Positions 60,634 to 64,000 of a stretch of 64,000 nucleotides of DNA are shown here, piece by piece. Within the stretch, counting starts at the first letter, position 1. Each line of letters opens with the position of its first letter. The notes under the pieces were generated by a model, which did no database searches, was not told where the DNA came from, and saw nothing but the letters and a program-made list of their open reading frames with translations. This DNA is from Gammaproteobacteria bacterium. GTDB lineage: Bacteria > Pseudomonadota > Gammaproteobacteria > Steroidobacterales > GCA-2729495. The DNA lies in contig JAJFJS010000065.1 in the NCBI GenBank assembly GCA_021773815.1, positions 1 through 64,000 of the forward strand, written 5' to 3'. A program made the position numbers and the translations under genes.

Positions 60634-61284
60634 TCATGAAGTCGCCACGCTGCCGGAAATGTGCGGCATGAACGCCGGTGTCCGCCGCATGTAAGCTTCA
60701 TACTCGGCACCGAATTCAGCCGCGGCACGTTCCTCCTCGTTGCGGGCCAGCCTCACATAGACGAATACAAGCACTGGAAACATCACCAGCGTTGGCAGCG
60801 TTGGCCACTGCAACAGGAATCCAAACATAATCAACACGAATGCGACGTATTGCGGATGGCGTATTCGTGCATAAAGACCTTGTACCGCCAGTTTTCCGTG
60901 AACCTGAGCCGCGTGCAGGACATTCCAGGCAGATGCCAGCATCAGGAACCCACTGAAAATCACGAGATTGCTCAGGATATGCAATGGGTCGAGGTGCGAA
61001 TCCATGTCCCAGCCGAGGAGCCTGTGCCACAGGTGACCGGATTCATGACTGAACCAGTTGGTTTCGGGGAACCGTGACTGCAGCCACCCGGAGAAAAGGT
61101 AGATGGTCAATGGAAAACCATACATCTCCGCAAACAAGGCAACGACGAAAGCCGAAAATGCACCGAGGCTACGCCAATCGGTCTTTGTCCGGGGCTTCGT
61201 AAAGCTGAAGGCGAAAAAAATAAAGATCACCGAGTTCAGGATGACCAGCGACCACAAACCATAGCCATTGTCCCCGTGCATCAA
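60634..61284 (-). CDS. Isoprenylcysteine carboxylmethyltransferase (ICMT)-like membrane methyltransferase
   Basis: C-terminal 'LYARIRHPQYVAFVLIMFGFLLQWPTLPTLVMFPVLVFVYVRLARNEEERAAAEFGAEYEAYMRRTPAFMP'. Confidence 0.87.
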   Translation of the reverse strand: MMHGDNGYGLWSLVILNSVIFIFFAFSFTKPRTKTDWRSLGAFSAFVVALFAEMYGFPLTIYLFSGWLQSRFPETNWFSHESGHLWHRLLGWDMDSHLDPLHILSNLVIFSGFLMLASAWNVLHAAQVHGKLAVQGLYARIRHPQYVAFVLIMFGFLLQWPTLPTLVMFPVLVFVYVRLARNEEERAAAEFGAEYEAYMRRTPAFMPHISGSVATS

Positions 61285-61518
61285 TCAATCCTCGCCCGAT
61301 TCTCTGTCGTCCCCTCGATGACCTTTACCGTGCCCGTGACCATGTCCGCGGTGCATGAATATATGCATGACCGGACACAGCAGAAAAATCAGAAAGGGCA
61401 ATGCAGTAATAAAGTGAGCGCGATGTTCTGTCAATAAAAAATAGGTTACGGCGGCGATCAGCGCCGCCGCGGCAATCCCGTTGGGCGTCAACCAGAAATT
61501 TCGATCCGATCCGGACAT
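61285..61518 (-). CDS. DUF2933-like small membrane protein
   Basis: 77 aa; 'HRAHFITALPFLIFLLCPVMHIFMHRGHGHGHGKGHRGDD'. Confidence 0.75.
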   Translation of the reverse strand: MSGSDRNFWLTPNGIAAAALIAAVTYFLLTEHRAHFITALPFLIFLLCPVMHIFMHRGHGHGHGKGHRGDDRESGED

Positions 61519-61553
61519 GGCGACAAACCTTTCCCGCCCTCAGGCATCGACCG

Positions 61554-62111
61554 TCAGGGGCCAGCGCACTGCTCGACCATCGACTCCATCATGACCTGCA
61601 GCATATCGAGGCGCAGTTCGAGATCCGTCATGCGCGACGGCGTGCCGCTCGCGCGACCTCCGCCGGTGACCGGCGACTGCTTGTGGCGGTGCAGGCGTTT
61701 CTTATCAGGTGGCGACATGTCGTCCTGCACACCCATGTGTTCAGCCATCATCGATTGCATGGCCTCGCCGCCCATCTCGCGCATCTGGATCAGTGCCTCG
61801 CGCATATTCTCGCGATGCTCGTCCATCATGCGCCGGCGCTCCTTCGGATCTTTCGTGCGCCGAATGGCCGCCATTTCATCGGCGAGTGCAGCCATTGTCA
61901 CTTCGAGCGCATCGTCTGCATTTTCCATCGTGTCAACATTCTCAGTCGATTCGGCGAAAGAATGCGAGGATTCGTCTGCCATCGCAATCCCATTCGACCC
62001 AATCGCGAATGAGAGTATCAGAGCAGAAACCGTCGCCAAAAATTTAATGCAAATCATTCTGCTGTTGAACGTCGCTCGAAGATCAGGCCCGCTCGCCACA
62101 AACATGTTCAT
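61554..62111 (-). CDS. Secreted helical protein of unknown function
   Basis: 185 aa, hydrophobic N-terminal segment, Met/Glu/Arg-rich helices; SD AAGGAG upstream of ATG. Confidence 0.6.
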   Translation of the reverse strand: MNMFVASGPDLRATFNSRMICIKFLATVSALILSFAIGSNGIAMADESSHSFAESTENVDTMENADDALEVTMAALADEMAAIRRTKDPKERRRMMDEHRENMREALIQMREMGGEAMQSMMAEHMGVQDDMSPPDKKRLHRHKQSPVTGGGRASGTPSRMTDLELRLDMLQVMMESMVEQCAGP

Positions 62112-62335
62112 GATTTACTCCTTATCAGATATCCGCATCCAAATGGCTAAGGACCAAGTCAACAGATTTCTTCGCAATACGCGAATTGATCGCAGTTCGA
62201 AATCTGCAGAGTCCTTTCCTGCACTGATTTAATAGCACGCAAAGTTCTCGAATCTATCTTCCGAAGACACGACTGAACTACGATGCGACGATTCATGCGG
62301 CTCGCGCCTACTGCAATAAAATTGTTTTCTGGGCA

Positions 62336-64000
62336 TCATGTCATTCCGTGTGCCGGCGCGCGAACCACGGAGCGCTCGCGCCAAACGAGGAACATGGCGG
62401 GAATCACGATGAGCGTCAGCACCGTCGCACTGATCATGCCGCCCACCATCGGGGCGGCGATCCGCCGCATGACCTCGGAGCCCGTGCCGGAGCCCAACAT
62501 GATCGGCAGCAGCCCGGCGATAATGGCCGCCACTGTCATCATGATGGGACGGACACGAAGTACCGCGCCATCGATGACGGCCTGGCGCACGTCGTCCATA
62601 TTCACGGAACGCCCTTCATCCTTCGCCGTGGCCATGCGCTGGCGAATGGCCTGATTCAGATAGACCAGCATAACCACGCCGATCTCGACGGCGACCCCGG
62701 CGAGCGCGATAAAACCCACACCGACCGCAACGGAGATATGGTAATCAAGCAGATAGAGCAGCCACACACCACCAACCAGGGCCATCGGCAGCGTACCCAC
62801 AATGATGATCACCTCGGCAAACCGTCGAAAATTCAGATACAGCAGCAAGAGGATGATGGCGAGGGTCACCGGCCCGACCACCAACAAGCGCTCTTTCGCG
62901 CGCACCATGTACTCGTATTGACCGGACCACGCGAGCGAATAGCCGGGGGGTAAATCCACCAGGTCGGCAACGGTCTTCTGGGCTTCGGCAACATAGGAAC
63001 CGAGATCGCGGCCGCTGATGTCGACGTACGACCAGCCGTTCAGGCGAGCATTTTCACTCTTGATGATGGGCGGACCATCGACGACTTCCACGTCGGCCAC
63101 ATCCGCCAGCGCGATCCGTGCGCCCTGCGGCGTGACGATCGGCAGCAGCCTGAGCTGCTCGACAGAATCCCGCACACGCTGTGGGTAACGCAGGTTCACG
63201 GGAAATCGCTCGCGCCCTTCGACGGTCGTCGTGACGTTCAGACCGCCGATCGCGGTACGCACGATGTCCTGCACGTCGTTGATGTTGAGGCCGAAACGCG
63301 ACGCGCGCTTGCGATCGATGTCGACATCGACATACCGACCACCGGCAACACGTTCTGAGTAAACCGAGGCGGTACCCGGCACATTCTTGAGGACACGTTC
63401 CAGGTCTTTGCCGATCCGTTGAATGACGTCGAGATCGGGTCCGGCAACCTTGATCCCGACCGGTGTCTTGATACCGGTCGCCAGCATATCGATGCGGGTC
63501 TTGATCGGCATGACCCACGCGTTGGTCAGCCCCGGATATTTGACGATGCGATCGAGTTCCGCACGCAAGCCCTCCGGGGTCAGGCCCTCACGCCATTCTT
63601 CGCGGGGTTTCAACTGAATTACCGTTTCGACCATCGTCAGAGGCGCCGGATCGGTTGCGGTTTCCGCGCGACCGATTTTGCCTCTCACGCTCTTGACCTC
63701 CGGCAGGCTGCGAATCATCTTATCGGTCTGCTGGAGGATCTCACGCGCCTTGTCGGTTGACAGTCCGGGATAGGTCGTCGGCATGTACATGAGATCGCCC
63801 TCATCGAGCGGCGGCATGAACTCGGAGCCGAGTTGGGTTATCGGCCAAAGACCGATGCCGATAACGAACGGCGTGGCCAGCAAGACGGCTTTCGGGTACC
63901 GGATCACGCCTTGAATAACCGGCCGATAGGCCGCGATCAGCACCCGGTTGATCGGGTTCTTGTGCTCCGGCGTGATCTTGCCGCGGATGAAATACCCCAT
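62336..64000 (-). CDS. cusA: CusA/CzcA-family heavy-metal RND efflux transporter (partial; N-terminus beyond the window)
   Basis: 'ATPFVIGIGLWPITQLGSEFMPPLDEGDLMYMPTTYPGLS', 'GIKTPVGIKVAGPDLDVIQRIGKDLE', 'GVGFIALAGVAVEIGVVMLVYLNQAIRQR'. Confidence 0.96.
   Translation of the reverse strand: MGYFIRGKITPEHKNPINRVLIAAYRPVIQGVIRYPKAVLLATPFVIGIGLWPITQLGSEFMPPLDEGDLMYMPTTYPGLSTDKAREILQQTDKMIRSLPEVKSVRGKIGRAETATDPAPLTMVETVIQLKPREEWREGLTPEGLRAELDRIVKYPGLTNAWVMPIKTRIDMLATGIKTPVGIKVAGPDLDVIQRIGKDLERVLKNVPGTASVYSERVAGGRYVDVDIDRKRASRFGLNINDVQDIVRTAIGGLNVTTTVEGRERFPVNLRYPQRVRDSVEQLRLLPIVTPQGARIALADVADVEVVDGPPIIKSENARLNGWSYVDISGRDLGSYVAEAQKTVADLVDLPPGYSLAWSGQYEYMVRAKERLLVVGPVTLAIILLLLYLNFRRFAEVIIIVGTLPMALVGGVWLLYLLDYHISVAVGVGFIALAGVAVEIGVVMLVYLNQAIRQRMATAKDEGRSVNMDDVRQAVIDGAVLRVRPIMMTVAAIIAGLLPIMLGSGTGSEVMRRIAAPMVGGMISATVLTLIVIPAMFLVWRERSVVRAPAHGMT

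Noticed and set aside
1-64000. CRISPR array, tRNA/rRNA genes, prophage or integron
   Set aside because: No regularly spaced direct repeats, no tRNA/rRNA-like sequence, no phage structural or integrase genes recognised while scanning.

Overview
This 64 kb bacterial window has a high-GC core and a lower-GC insert-like stretch at about 37-49 kb. The host is probably an uncultured marine or sediment-type gammaproteobacterium, but that is inference only. Left to right it contains: (1) a catabolic-looking group: a TonB-dependent receptor truncated by the window edge, a carbon-nitrogen hydrolase, a TetR regulator, an MFS transporter and an SDR; (2) a heme/electron-transfer region: a VCBS-repeat lipoprotein with a CXXCH motif, divergent from a three-gene operon of a pentaheme cytochrome, a heme-bearing Tll0287/DUF3365-like protein and a polytopic membrane protein, with a long inverted repeat between the two; (3) sulfotransferase, methyltransferase and OmpA genes; (4) the main highlight, one apparently continuous minus-strand operon nqrABCDEF-nqrM-CBS-cytochrome c-mtrC/omcA-mtrA-mtrB. 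It joins a complete Na+-translocating NADH:quinone oxidoreductase to a complete outer-membrane extracellular electron conduit; (5) OmpA-like, HdeA-like, 8-TM membrane, class I aldolase and NmrA-type genes; (6) a transhydroxylase-like Mo-bis-MGD enzyme whose catalytic subunit carries an N-terminal SCP2-like domain, with its FeS subunit and a VOC protein; (7) a lower-GC stretch with a decayed IS3 OrfA, a giant VCBS/LamG protein ending in CGSCH, and a CDP-sugar/C-methyltransferase/GT2 cassette containing a decayed third methyltransferase; (8) a phosphoketolase-acetate kinase-transaldolase/AMP-phosphorylase-like/PRPP synthetase/beta-CASP module adjoining CopB-type ATPase and CusA-type RND metal-efflux genes. 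I recognised no tRNA, rRNA, CRISPR array or prophage. All calls come from reading translations and motifs; no database search was run.
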